A DNA stretch of 64,000 nucleotides. Origin: Onchocerca lupi. Lineage: Eukaryota > Nematoda > Chromadorea > Rhabditida > Onchocercidae. Every line of letters starts with the position of its first letter. The first letter of the stretch is position 1. Positions 22,129 to 35,100 of the stretch are shown piece by piece. The stretch covers positions 1 through 64,000 of the forward strand of contig JAOVVO010000189.1 in the NCBI GenBank assembly GCA_028564675.1, read 5' to 3'. The position numbers were made by a program, and so were the translations under genes. The notes beneath the pieces are model-generated. The model was given only the letters and a program-made list of their open reading frames with translations. It was not told the origin of the DNA and made no database searches.

Positions 22129-25100
22129 ATGATCGTGAAAGAATAGTAAGCTTGATTTTAGTTATTCAATTTTTATTGCTTTAAATTCCATTTCATTTAC
22201 AAATTTAGCTGTAATCAAAAAAATGTGGAAAAGCCATGTGCAGAATGATGAAAGAGAATCGATTTCAATTCGTCTTATAGGAATGTGGAGGAAAATTTTG
22301 TGCTTGAATAGGCTAATTATGAGCAAAACGAAAAATTTTTTGAAGGACCTAACAAAATTATGAAGAGAAAATTTTTTTCAATTTTTTAGTCGATTAGTTC
22401 TACCGATGACAGTCGAAGAATACCAAGTTGGTCAACTTTGGTCCGTTGCCGAAGCATCAAAAGCTGAAACAGGTGGTGGTGAAGGCGTCGAAGTTTTGAA
22501 GAATGAACCATTTAGAAATTATCCATTACTTGACGGACGTTATTCATGTGGACAATACACGCACAAAATATATCATTTGCAAACGTAAATTTCTCTTTTT
22601 TCAGATGAAATTGAGTTGCTGTGAAATAAATGCCACTCGGACTGAACGAAATCTTCTTCTGAAAAGCATGTAGCATATCTTTCTTGCACCAAGGAAAATT
22701 CCACCTGTGAAATGAAGCTTAACACCTTCAACCACATTATTTTTGCAAAATGTAGTTCACATTACTGCTTATAGAAAATGCCTATACGTTTTTCTGGTTT
22801 AGGATCTTCGGCAGAATGAATTTCAGTTTCTGTATTCTCTTTTATGATAAGAAAGATTTAAAGAGTGTCTTGTATCATTTAATAGAAGGATTTAAAGAGT
22901 GTCTTGTATCATTTAATTATTTAGATTATTGTATTAACTCCATAAAATTTTATATTTTTCCTTTTTTTTTTCAGAAAAGTGCCGACGATAGTCCGAACAT
23001 GTGCTCCTAAGGGTTCTTTAGCAATACATGAAGAAGCGTGGAATGCTTATCCTTATTGTAAAACAGTTCTCACGGTTGGTTAAAACAATTTAAACGCATT
23101 AGACAATTAGACATTTCAGCTCTGCCGTAATAGATTTCAAAGCATCCTTGCAAGTATAATTTTCTCCTAGAACAATGATTTGAATTATCGTTGACCCGAT
23201 CTATTATGAATATTTTCTTACCTTACAATGGGAGTTCATTGTTATAAATGAAAATAAACCCGACTCGTCAACCTTACTTGCTCTTGAATGGTCGCGTCTG
23301 CAAATAAATCGTGAATGTTTGCATGAAATCAGGTTGTCATAATATTGCAAATAAAATTGCAGAAAAAAATTCGAATTTTAATAATGATAGAAAATAGAAA
23401 TATAAATCCGAGTATTTTTTGGACATCTTCTCCTTCAAGAAATAGAACTTTACCTTGTCCTTCAAGAAATAGAACTTTACCTTGTAGCAATGAAGTGCTG
23501 ATACTCGATTTATTGGTTTTTTTTCTTTTTTTTTTCTCGTATATTTGAGTTTTTTTTTTTTTATTACAACTAACTGCAGCCTTTTGACTATATTCAAATT
23601 TTGAGACAGTAAGAGTAAATAAATTTCTCATGCGAACTGATAAGCTCTCTTAGGTAATTAAGGATTCTATTTGAGAAATGATTCGTTTAAACCCCCTAAT
23701 CGTTTATTTAATGATTTGCATTTTCAGAAATCATGAAATATGATGATATTGCAGAACCCTGATTATATGAGAGATGATTTCTTCATTCATATCGAAACAA
23801 TCCATTTACCAGATCGAGGAACTACACAGAATGCGCATAATTTAAGTCCAGAAGATCTTGCTAAACGTGAAGTAATTGATCTTGATATTGCTAATGACAC
23901 TTCATATTTAACTGCTAATGTAAGTATGGTTTTAATTTTTACTTGGTTTCTTGCATAACGATAACTTTAAGATATTTTTTATCCTTTATTCTGAGATAAA
24001 AAATTTGAATTAGTATCTTTCAGCCTTGCTGTATCTTTCAGCCTTGCTATCTTTCAGCCTTGCTGTATCATTTATAATCTTCGACTTTTACTTTATATCA
24101 CTGTTGTTTGAAAAAAAAAAAAACAAAAAAAAACTAGAAACTAAAGATCGATTTTTTCTGATTTTTTATAGCATATTTCTGGGTCCTTTCTGGGTTTGCT
24201 AGATGCCGCTAATTTTGTGCTCACGAATAGCATTCCGTAAAGCTACGTATGTAATAAATAAATTTGAAATTGAATGTATCCAAAGGCCTTTTAGGATATC
24301 AGTCTGAAAACAACACCATCCAAATTCAAAAGTGTGAAAACGGGGCGTGGGCCTCTGATAGGAAACTGGAAAGAAACAATGGAACCGGTAATGTGCGCTT
24401 ATAAACTGGTAAAAGTGCATTTTAAATGGTTTGGTCTGACCAAAATAGTCGAAAATTACGCACATCGTGTAAGTTTTCGTGCTTCTTTTTAGATTCTTTT
24501 AAAATATTTTGAATTTTATCGTAAAATTTAATAGTAAATAGAATTCTCGCATTCATTTTATAAAGATGTGATGGAAGTGTCGTACCTTGCCAATGCTGAA
24601 TTTTTGGTTAGGAAACACTTTAAACATATTTTAAGCAATATCCACGTCTATTTACAAAGTTTCATCGTGAAGTGTTTTGTTGGATGGATAATTGGTACGG
24701 TTTAACAATGGCCGATATTCGCGAAATCGAGGATAAAGCACAAAAGGAATTAGAAGAGGTAATTAAATTATATTCATTAGATGTTTTTTTTTCTTGTTTT
24801 CTTTTTTGCTGAGAACAATGAATTGGTTTGTTTACACTTAATTTAATTCTTTACTGTACTAATCATAATTTCCTACTTTCGTCCTTAAGTTCTAATTATT
24901 TCTCTCCACCACACATTCTTTTTATATGCTGATAGTGCATAAATATCTATAAATAGTATTTTATTAAAGAATTTTTGCTCGCACACAACGAGGCTTCATA
25001 CAATGTATGCATAACCAGTGAAGGAGATATCATCGTAACGAAATGGGAATGATATTAAACTTTCTTTTTAGAAAAATCTTATGCTAAACTTTTAAGTTTT

Positions 25101-25164
25101 TTGAAAGAATCTTTGTTATTTTCAGGCTAGAATAAATGGACCTGTACGTGGTATGATGCCATAG
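22129..25164 (+). CDS. PITP: class I phosphatidylinositol transfer protein
   Basis: Seven in-phase exons: 22129-22145, 22390-22584, 22975-23074, 23755-23919, 24295-24468, 24636-24758 and 25126-25164, giving 270 residues, the length of mammalian PITP alpha and beta. The tiny first exon gives MIVKEY, then [17 protein letters not shown]. Family landmarks follow in order: [29 protein letters not shown] (the Thr and Lys that contact the inositol headgroup), [13 protein letters not shown] (headgroup Asn and lipid-pocket Cys), [10 protein letters not shown], and GPVRGMMP at the C-terminus. The protein moves phosphatidylinositol and phosphatidylcholine between membranes and supplies phosphoinositide signalling. 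The lipid-exchange loop reads KWFG where human has KWWG, and the acidic AEED before PSKFKS is replaced by SLKTT. Three introns contain short tandem duplications. Confidence 0.95.
22855..22917. repeat. tandem duplication, 34-base period, PITP intron 2
   Basis: The 29-base match starting GATTTAAAGAGTGTC occurs at 22855-22883 and 22889-22917. Confidence 0.85.
23431..23484. repeat. perfect tandem duplication of 27 bases, PITP intron 3
   Basis: Two identical 27-base copies beginning TCCTTCAAGAAATAG lie head to tail at 23431-23457 and 23458-23484. Confidence 0.9.
24013..24064. repeat. 18-base tandem repeat, about three copies, PITP intron 4
   Basis: GTATCTTTCAGCCTTGCT at 24013-24030 and 24031-24048, then a 16-base third copy to 24064. 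Each copy contains TTTCAG, which looks like a splice acceptor but is not the one that keeps the reading frame. Confidence 0.9.
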
Positions 25165-27397
25165 AAATTCAAAATGATGATAGCGAGTCGATATTTTCTC
25201 TAGCAAATAACTTTTACTTATTCATTATACACTGTGAAATCGTTAGTATTTATTTTAGTCTTTAATTTAAAAATGTGCAATGCGAGTTTGTGAGCAGCAT
25301 ATTATATCTGCCATGTTAACATGATATAGAATCAACTTTAGAACGAATTAAACTTACCAATTTGATAATAATGTTTAAACTTAAGAAGTTATGTTTTTGA
25401 ATCGTTGAAAGAGAGTTGCTTTGTTGTTAGGTCTATTTCTTGCAATATCACTTCATGTTGTCATGTTTTATTTTTCGTACTTCAACGGCATTGTGTTTTT
25501 CTGTTCATTTTTAAATTTAAATGAAACTTTCTAGAAGACACAGCATGTTATCACAAAAAAAAAAATTGTTTATACTCTGAACGGATTTGTTAATTGGTAT
25601 CTGTGATCTCATAGCCGTCTTCATCATTTTTAGCACTATTTAGCTGTATATTTTAAAAGAGTAGAAACGTGATCAACAGGGTACCTGGCAATTTCTTCTT
25701 TGGGAGCTGTCTGACTCACAGAGAGGTAACCTTTTGATCTGTAATATCTGGATATTATATTTACTTTCCCCTCTCTCTGAATAAAGTTTCGAAGAATTTG
25801 AAACTTTGACAGAGATGTTTAAGACTATGGACATTGTAATCAGAAGAAAAATCTTACTTTAGCAGTATTGAACTTAAATGACAATTTAGCTTAAGCTTAT
25901 CAGAAAGGTACTACTGTTTGAGGATATGAATTAGACGGTTTTGTAAATTATTTTATGCTTTGTTAATTCTGGTCTTATTGATGGATTGTTCTCTGAATTA
26001 TTGTTTAATTATTGCAGATTTAAAAATTTTCGCCGTTTTGCGGGCAAATTTTTTGTTTTTCTTCCAGATACTAGACATAATAGGACAATTTTTCTTGATT
26101 CCTATTCTTTTTCGTTATTCATCGTAGTAGATCATAGTGTGAAGATAGTGATGGAAGAATTTAAGTGAACAAAAAATCAAAAAATTTTTGATACTCAGAT
26201 CTCAATGTTTAATAGGATTAGTGAATGTCTTTTCGTTGTTGTGAGTTAAAAAAAATCTTAATATTTCGAAAATAGTTGTCACATCGTATTATTGAGATCA
26301 TTTTTGTTAAAGTGAATGACCAAGTAGTTGTTGATTAAATTATCGAAACATTTCATTGATTAAATACCAGAGCCTTTAGACAATTCATCTATTTTTTTGT
26401 TTTTTTTTTTTTTTTATTCCTGAAATGGTTCATGTTCTTATTTCCCAAGATATTTTTTTTATTAAGATTTTCTGATAATGCGTGTTTAAACAATTTACAA
26501 TTTATCTTTCATTTTTATTTCTTACATTTCGTGTTTCATGATACAGTTCATTAGTAATTAATAGTTGTACAGATATATTAGAAGATTGTGTTCTTATGAA
26601 TGCAATGTGTAACTTTCTTTTAGCCTTCATTGTAAAATTTATTTAAACTTCTTCATTGACTGGATTTAAATTTAATAACATTATATTAAAGAAAAGAAAG
26701 ATAGAATGAAGTTTGGGAATAATTTCGAGACCGCGGGAATCTTTTATTTATTTGTATTATTTGTTAGTTCTTCCGCATATTTTTTTGTATGCTTGTTCAG
26801 CAATGATGAATCTCACGTTTAAAAATTAGTATTATACATAATTTTTAAGGAGCATAAATAATGTCTGTTTTTTCCGCAGCGACAGGTCGAATGTCATATT
26901 AATGAGGCATTTGTTATCATACTTGTCGCATTTGTATAAAGAAGGGGAATATACAAAATTTGTCTGAATATTTGTGATGTTTATATCTTATTTATGTTCT
27001 TTCTGTGTTAAGTTAAATGAATCTTTTTTCAATAAATTATTGTTTTCGAATAAAAGAAAGCGAAAATGAAGAACATTTGCTGTTTACAGTGCTTGTTCTT
27101 GTTTTATGAGAATTTTCATAATTAAAAAATTTTTTGAATCGAATATTGTAAAATTAAAATTACCGTGAATTGTTGTGGAAAATTTAGTTTTAGATTTGCT
27201 GTTCTATTTATTTGATCATTTTGTGTTGTGGGAATAGCTAAGCGAGAATGATTATGTCACGTTTTCATTATGAAATTCAGAAATTATAAAGAATGGCAGC
27301 AAAATAATCTCGAATTCGCGAGATTTAAACTTGTCAATTCATTTTTATTGCGAAATATAAGCAACATTTTTTTCGCAAAAAGTCAATCGGAATTTTG
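25165..27397. other. intergenic stretch
   Basis: About 2.2 kb between the PITP stop and the XLF-like start, both on the plus strand. AT-rich with T runs; an AATAAA lies at 27031-27036 but is far from the PITP stop. The short frame 25986-26168 has no support. I see nothing else. Confidence 0.45.
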
Positions 27398-28930
27398 ATG
27401 GAAGCAGATGTGGATGCCGAATTGCTTAGAACGTGCTGGACACCTTTGGGTTTTAGATTGGCCGATAGATATTATGCAGCCAAATTTCATATCAAGGTAT
27501 TTTTGATTTTGATCTTATTAGCAACATATTAGACTTGAGTCATTCAGGCAGATGAAAAGAATATATTGTTTTTATTCATTAGACTTTAAATACAAAAAAA
27601 AAAAAACGGATTGTACAAATCACTTGCTACATTAATTACATCATTAGTGAGGTCAATACCACAATGATGTATAAAAATGATGTATAAAAACGATGTATAA
27701 AAACAGCATTTCGCCGATGAACAATGAGGGATAGCTAATTGTTTATGAGACTTGGGTTTAGGAAAAATTTGATGGAATGTCAAATGAAGAGATACTGATT
27801 TGTAGTTTTTAGCTAGTCCCCAAGGCAAAAATTAGTCTGAAATGAATATTTTTCCATTGCTTGTTCCATGTCAAAACCACTATTTAAGGCTGGGCAGTTG
27901 CATACAATACTGACTGATTATGAGCGCATATACTATGAAATTGCTGATTTCATCAAGAAATTTACGTCGCTAAATGTCAAACTCAGTGGCTCAGAAAAAA
28001 CATTATTGGAAAAAGTTCGCAATATGTTCATATCATCGACAACGAAGGTATCAAATGAAAATAAGAACGATAATACGCTGGAATTTGATCTTGAACTTGT
28101 TGCTGGAAAACGAATTATCAAATGGCATTTTTCTGGACAACATTTGGATTCTATGAATTATGTAATTTCTTTCTGCTTTGTGAGACTAGATTTTTCAAAA
28201 GTATTTTATGATTTTCCTTCTAGTATTAATCTCAGATTTATGAAGAGATCGGAAATATTAATGTCTTTCCTCAGAAAAATGAGCTATAAGATTTCTGTCA
28301 ACCGAATAAATGTCTTTGAAGCCAATTAAGCACTTATGGTTTCGAATCCCTAAAAGTTGTCACATGAGTAATGGAAAAAAATTTCCTTGACATTTCAGTT
28401 CATTTTTATGTAAGATCCGCTTTTTTTGATCACATATCAAATTTCAGATCTTTTCGCACATAACTCGGCCGTTATTAAATATTTTATCCGTGGTTGTTGA
28501 TGAATGTGATCTAAGTTCAGTTACAAGTTGGTTCCAATTTATTCTCACCAACATTTCTTTCATTTCACTTTCAAACACAGGTTTTTTATAAAAGTAAAAA
28601 GGATTTTTTTTAGCTCCTGGATCCAGCAGCAGCTTTAGTGATCTCTTTGGCAAACCCACTGTGCAGAAACTCTATGAAGCGGTTGCTGCGGAATTTGTGG
28701 CGGTGGAAAACGTTGGCAGCACTTACAGTGATGATGGAAGTGAAGATAGTATAAATATTGGCACTAATAGCAGTAATCATATTGACAAGAGTAGTACTGA
28801 TTCCCTTCCTGCAACACCACCTCCCACTTCCGCTAATGAGATAATGAGTGATACAGTTCAAGAAAAAGAATTTAAAGAAATTCAAACGTTACGTCAATCG
28901 CCTTCAAAAAAACCAAAACTGAGATTTTGA
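27398..28930 (+). CDS. NHEJ1: XLF/NHEJ1-like non-homologous end-joining factor
   Basis: Four in-phase exons: 27398-27496, 27889-28161, 28448-28580 and 28614-28930, giving 273 residues (human XLF 299). Exon 1 (LLRTCWTPLGFRLADRYYAA) matches the first strands of the XLF head. Exon 2 gives the rest, with LHTILTDYERIYYE and a run ending AGKRIIKWHFSGQHL, placed like human LPFYWNFHCML. Exon 3 begins SHITRPLLNILSVVVDE, matching the XLF head-to-coiled-coil step (human LIRPLMGMS). Exon 4 has GKPTVQKLYEAVAAEF, matching human GKPFVMNLQDLYMAV. After an acidic Ser/Thr-rich linker the protein ends SPSKKPKLRF, similar in place and charge to the XLF Ku-binding tail (KRKKPRGLFS). XLF bridges broken ends with XRCC4-LIG4 and Ku. 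The similarity is low but collinear over the whole protein. Confidence 0.72.
27663..27701. repeat. 13-base tandem repeat, three copies, XLF-like intron 1
   Basis: AATGATGTATAAA occurs twice head to tail, followed by a third copy with one change (AACGATGTATAAA). Confidence 0.85.
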
Positions 28931-29691
28931 ACTCGAAATTTCTTAATCGAATTTAGGAGAATATTTTGCTGTCTTCATTTCGTGTTCTGTGATTATGATA
29001 CAAAATTGATATAAAAAATTTTTTAAAACAAGTTTGTGCAAAATTTATAATTGTGTTCTATTATTTTATTTATTTCTCGTTGTTTTTTACCGAATTTATG
29101 TACAAACTGTAGCTTTCTATTGTATGATTTCTAAGTTTGTGAGAATTTTTATCTTTTGATATATTTCTATATTATGTCTAATATTGTATAACTTGATACT
29201 TATTTCGTTTTTGAGAAATGTTCTCTATCCTCATAATGGGCTAATCATCAAAAATAGAGGTTTTTTTTTTCGGATACAAATTTGAATTAGATGCAGATCT
29301 GGTCAAATTTTTCAGTTACGTAATTTATATTGTTCCCATATTTCGTATGAAATCTTCTAGTCGTTTTATATAAATTATTATGATTGTATGGTATTTTTTA
29401 GTATGTTTTTAATTGTTGTATTAATATATTAACTTTTACTTAAAATTTTCTTATCTAATTATTTCAGACACTTTTTATGAGTTTTAACGATGGATTTTGC
29501 ATCATTACCTTTGAGTAGTGGGATTTTCTGTTTTATTGAATGGAGATAACTAGATAGACTATTTGAAATTTTCAGGAATTATTCAACAATTTATTAAAAT
29601 GTATACAAAATAAGCGATATGTGGGAACAGTTGAAGAGCCGAATTCGTTGAATATGGAAGTACTCGGATGAAGAATGGTAAACTAACTTCG
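28931..29691. other. gap between two convergent genes
   Basis: The 3' ends of the XLF-like gene (+) and RPN12 (-) face each other over about 760 bases. AT-rich; no canonical AATAAA close to the XLF-like stop was seen, and no coding sequence. Confidence 0.45.
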
Positions 29692-32114
29692 TCATACGAT
29701 CATTTCAAGTTGTTTTGCGTAAAAAATGGCTTGTTTGGTGATTCTTTTAGTATCTATTCGTTGCTCCGCACACTGAAATTACATGCGTTATAAGATTGGG
29801 TCAGGTTTGCAGAGCACAATAAAAATTAAATATAACTTACGCTCTGGTGTGCGTGATCAAATACGTACATGACATCGCGACCACACATACTGCTTTTCCA
29901 ACCACGCTGTAATGGAAACATGATGATTGTTCAAATTACAGGTAAAAGATAATCAAATATATTAAAAAAAAGTAGACATATTTTTTAATGAATAATCAGG
30001 TAGAATTTGAGTAATATTCGGATTGCATCCTCTGCTCATTAAAATAACGATAAATATTTTTCCTTTTTTGTGAGGAAGCGAACTTTTTTAACGATTGCAG
30101 TGACCTTAAAATTGTTTAATTCGAAATTCATGAGGTTCTCTAATTTTGTAATTTATTGTTTCTTGTAAGTTTCTTATGAATATTCATTTTACAGAACATT
30201 ACGAGAATGTCTTCTACAATCTTGAAAAATCTTTTCAAATTAATATTCATAAGCGTAAATTATCTAATTATTAAATAAAGATCTACATATTTTCTATAAT
30301 TCTAAAATTTTTCCAGTAATGAAGTTTGAGTACTACTGTTAGGACAAAAAGTAACCTTTTCTGCAAAAGATGTCGTTTTACTGACATCATTAAACAGAAG
30401 TAATTGAGCAGCATCTCGTTGTGATACTTTTAGGAATGCGCGCTCCATACATGAAGCTATTTCGTCCCTATAATTTGTTTGTCCGTCAAGCTTCTGAATC
30501 CTTCTGAATAAGTGGAAAACTCACCGTACTGTATCCATTGATATACGCATAAATAATGCGTAGTAAGGGCTGGGAATATTCTTTTCCGTTAGCATTATCT
30601 GTAATAATTTATAGCGAATTTTTAAGAAATTAATTACGATATTGAAACAACAGATCAGAGATCATAGGTTAAGGAAGTTACATTTAATAAACTTATCAGG
30701 ATTCCGATTACTATGTTAAGCTTGTCTGCTCTAAGCTACTTACAGATACCATGAAAAATGAATACCTTATGATAAGCACCTTCAATGAGCGATTGCTCCA
30801 GTTTTACGGGTGTTTTAATGTACGGATTCTTCTGCTGAATGTCTTGATCGATCTGTTCCAATAACTATAGCATTTCATTCAATAGAAATCAACTCGTTGC
30901 ATCTATTTGGTTCAAATTCCAAAAAAATTTTTCATGAAGTTTTTGTAGTTCTCGGAAGGTATATGATTTTTGAAAAATAATCTTATCAATTGATTTTAAA
31001 GGCATTTCTCTTATTTCTAAACCAATAGCATAATCAAAATATTAAAATACCATGTGGAATTGAATGTGTTGGTTGGTAGCCAAAAGAAACATAAGGTCTA
31101 AGCCGATCATCAACCATTTATTTGGCCATTCATCACTTGAACTGAAACTTAAACATTAAATCGATATTAAAATAATAAAACAAAATTTACTTTATCAACT
31201 TTTAACAGACCCATAAGAATTGTAGAAATTGATGAGAACAGTGATGGCTTCACGGAATGAGTCGAGATCAGATCTGAGTATCGCACACAAAGCATCTATC
31301 TCGAACACATCTCCTGTAATTCAGTTTGAAAAAAAAAGCGAAAGACTGCTCAAATTCAGCTTGAAAAAAAGTGGAATTTAAATTCAAATTTGAAAAATGA
31401 ACAATTAACAAATTTGCATTTCAGCAATTTTAATGTACTAAAATAAGACTTACGATGAATCATAAGTAATGTCTGATGACTAAGACCACGTAAAGCGTTT
31501 CTGTTGTTCATTAATTCCTGAAAAATAACGGTATTTTAAAAACACCCAATTTTCCGATAAATGAAAGACATATACCCTTTGAATGAGGATCTGTCTACAA
31601 TTAGGTCGGTACAAAAAATACAAGTTTCGACAATGTCAAAAAGCAAAATAACACATATTCTGACTCATTCCAAATTTTCGACTACTGGATAATTTCAGGA
31701 TGATACCTTCCGCGGTCGTGTACGGACTGCTGAGTCAATTTCCGGACAATTGATTTGTAGGAAGTAAGTAATACACGTACATACCTTTATCCGCTTTAGT
31801 CTGCTCCCAATCGCTCCCAGGTTTTTCGGTTCCTTATTCCATTCTGCCATCAGCTTCCTGTATTCAACTTCCATCTGTAGGTATATTATCATTTATCATT
31901 TTTGGACAACTTTTTACTCGTAAATTTCGTAGAATCTCTCTCATTTTAAAATACTACTTCCTTTCACCATGACACTCAAATGGTTTCGAGATAGATATGC
32001 TAAGCATCATACTTGAGCACTCTTCAGCACCATTTCCAACTGCGAAAGATCTCGTTTCGATTCTTGTCGCCATTCGTCCAATAGTCGTCGATGTACAGTA
32101 TCCAAACTTGCCAT
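29692..32114 (-). CDS. rpn-12: 26S proteasome lid subunit RPN12 (PSMD8)
   Basis: Eight common minus-strand exons: 31517-31454, 31313-31211, 31141-31051, 30864-30766, 30598-30525, 30467-30356, 29906-29841 and 29772-29692. Landmarks match human PSMD8 in order: IHRDVFEIDALCAILRSDL, GLDLMFLL, NPYIKTPVKLEQSLIEGAY, KNIPSPYYALF, DTVRDEIASCMERAF, AEKRGW, and AIFYAKQLEMIV at the end. RPN12 is a PCI-domain subunit that completes lid assembly. Two alternative 5' exons encode the first helix: 31874-31785 (EYRKLMAEWNKEPKNLG) and 32114-32013 (HRRLLDEWRQESKRDL). Both end in phase 0, and each has an ATG at or just after a good acceptor (CTACAG before 31874; TTTTTAG before 32137). Products would be 259 or 263 residues, or 293 if both exons are kept. 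The whole gene is read by eye, and every junction is in phase. Confidence 0.93.
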
Positions 32115-35100
32115 CAGTTCTTTCTTTTTTTTTCGATCTAAAAACAGAACTAAATGATCTATTCGATTAATACCGTCACATTTTTGATCTTCAATCTTTC
32201 GTCCTACATTTTCACACACTCGATCTTTTTTAAACTGATATTGAAGATACCAAAGAGAGCTTCCATAATTCTTGTTAATAAAAACAGGTATTAAAAGGAA
32301 AGATATGTAAGTAAAACATATATTAAAAATGTAAGTAAAAACAGATATTAAAAACTGGGAAATCGGAAGATTTTATTGAAAGTTATCGCCTCCCGTAAAA
32401 TGTACAAAAAAGCCATATGGTAAACAATAAAAGGACAGGATGGATGTATGTTTAAGGTAAATAAACATCGATTGGTAAACAAATAAACAGAAGTTCAGAA
32501 TGCCACAACACTATGAATCACAGCGTCCTTCCACTCTCTTCGTTCTCCAAAAAATGTTCATTACAACTGCTTTCTTCATCTCATCTATGTCCCTGTTTCT
32601 GCGCGTGTTGACACACCGACTTATGTGACATCGATCTCTGTGTTGCAAAAGTAAATGAATGAAAACAGTTGCAAAAGGAATGGAATTGCAAATTGATGTA
32701 TCAAGGCTATTGCTAAGAATTGTTATGCTATTTGACTAGGTTTGATTTCATTTGTGAGACCATTTTTTGTTGGCCTCAATAACTGACATTGTTATAGCCA
32801 AGTTCTTGTCCAAACCGCTCTTTGCACTATTCTTGGCCGCAGTTTTACCGCACCATTTTGCTCATCAGTAAAAGTAAAGTAGTTATGAAAATAGTTTTTG
32901 CCATCTAAATCTGTTCAACATGACGAGAGGAATCCTAACGTATCGTAAAGATCACCGATTCGGCCTTCTGCTTTCGTTCCCATGGCTTCATCGAATGATT
33001 TACAGCGGCGAAGCAGCATGTTCGTGATCCTAGCCAATTTCAAGAGCTAGAAATATCATTCATTTCGTTCAATCTGCCTAGTAATCGTTCATTCTTTGGG
33101 ATAAACAACAGCTTTTTGTGACAAATACTAAGCTAATCATCATTGCAAGGCACAACTGAAGTTAATCGATCATGTTATTACAACTGATCATAGATTAACA
33201 ATTGCAAATTTGTTTCAATGAACCAATGACGTTGAAAGGATAGATGGATGGAGAGCTAAAGGATCACTTCTACTTTTGAACTGTTCTTCAGAAAAAATTA
33301 ATGTTGTTATGCTTCTCAGATGCTGAAATGTCAACTCAGTGTGAAGCGTCAAGTTTCATTCTTTCAAATCATAAGAATTTGCTTTTCTTTTCAAAAGAAC
33401 AAAAAACGGCCAAAGACTGGAGACACATGAAGTCCCGAGCTAAAAATCCCATTTAAAAATGATATCAAATTCAGTTTAGAGCACATCATACACTGATCAT
33501 TATTTTGCATGATACTTATTATGTTGTCTCTCACTGAATTGCTTATTCAATTGCTAGACTAAATGCGTCTGTTCAATTTTCACTAGGCCTTTCTCATCCT
33601 ATCCTACTGTTAGGTCTTGAGTCTTGAGTCAGCCATGCCTATAAGCTCCGATCCTTTCTATACATTAATAAATCTCATTTCGAGCCTGCAATATGCTAGA
33701 AATTTATTTTTGAGATTTCAGATAATTCTAACAAAAAACAGGAGAGAATTAGTTTGAATCGATAATTTTAATTGATAGCAGTTTACATCATTATTCTATT
33801 TTATCGATCATTTTGCAAAGTTTGCATTAATTAGAACAGTTTTAAGCATATTTCATTCCAATTTATAATGATATTTGTTTTGTGATGAAGATTTTCACGA
33901 AAATGGATTTTCACTTTAACTTAATTCTTTCTGAAATTCGCATCTCATTATTTGCTAGTATTATTTGATCGTCAAGAACGCTAAACTTGATTATTTTAAA
34001 TTTTGTAAAGGAAACGGCCAATAGACAATATTTTATAATTAAAAAAAAAAATGTTAATATGCTTGGGCAAGGTTTTGAAATATGAAAAAAAGTAATTCAT
34101 TTCCTATTGATTATTGCTAGTCCTTTCCTAGCAGTAGCAGCAACAGGAAGCTGGCAGAAATCGAAGTTATTCAACTTTTCATAAGCTTTGTCGAGGACTG
34201 CAGCACTTGCATGCATGCATGCTGTTTTTTCTCATTATTTCATCCGTTCATTTATTCAGCATCATCAATTCTTCAGTGTTCCTTGCTATCACTTATCAGT
34301 TTTTGTGATTATTTCATCCATTCTTTTTAATTTGTACTTTGTTGCAACTTGCTACAGCTTCTCATTTCATGCTTGGGGCCTATACAGTATCCCATGTTTT
34401 GCACTTTCATGGTGGTGAGAAACATGATGGTTCCCAAACATACCTTATTTTAATTAAGGACATACTCATATGAAAACTGGAACCAATTTGAAGTCAAAAT
34501 TATTCACTTTCAATAGTGCCATCCGTTGAACTTCTTCAATAAAAATAATTGCTGCTGAATAAAGTACAATTCGTTTTATTGATTCCTTATTCCATTCTTA
34601 TGCGTCAGCATTGCTTCATTATTACAATATGATGATGTAATCTTTTCCAGAAAATTTTCGAATTTTTGGGAATGAAAGAAAAACAATTCGGGAAAATTAT
34701 TAAATGTGAACATATCGGTGCCACTGATTAAACAACGAAATACACTTTTTCATTTTCATTTAGCTCCGCTACGGGCAGAAAGGAATATATTGTATTCAAT
34801 TTCAATTTCTTCGAGATTTTCTCCAAATGATCGAATAACCATTCAGTACTTTAAAGAGGAAGCTTTATGATTCGAGCTTTGTTACTCGGGAATCTCAATT
34901 TTTTTTTTTTTTTGTCTTTAAAATTTTTTATTATCGAAATTCAGAAATTTTGATGAACACAAAATGCAACGAATAATTATTTCCATAAAGTAAAAAAAAA
35001 ATTTCTCGATATCAAGTCATATTCCTAATATATTTGGCGATTATGACAAAGGCTAAGAGAACCGGTGATATTTGTAATTATCTGATCAGCATTTATTGAA

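Noticed and set aside
28335..28350. tRNA B-box-like GGTTTCGAATCCC
   Set aside because: No A box, acceptor stem or cloverleaf at the right distance; it lies in an XLF-like intron.
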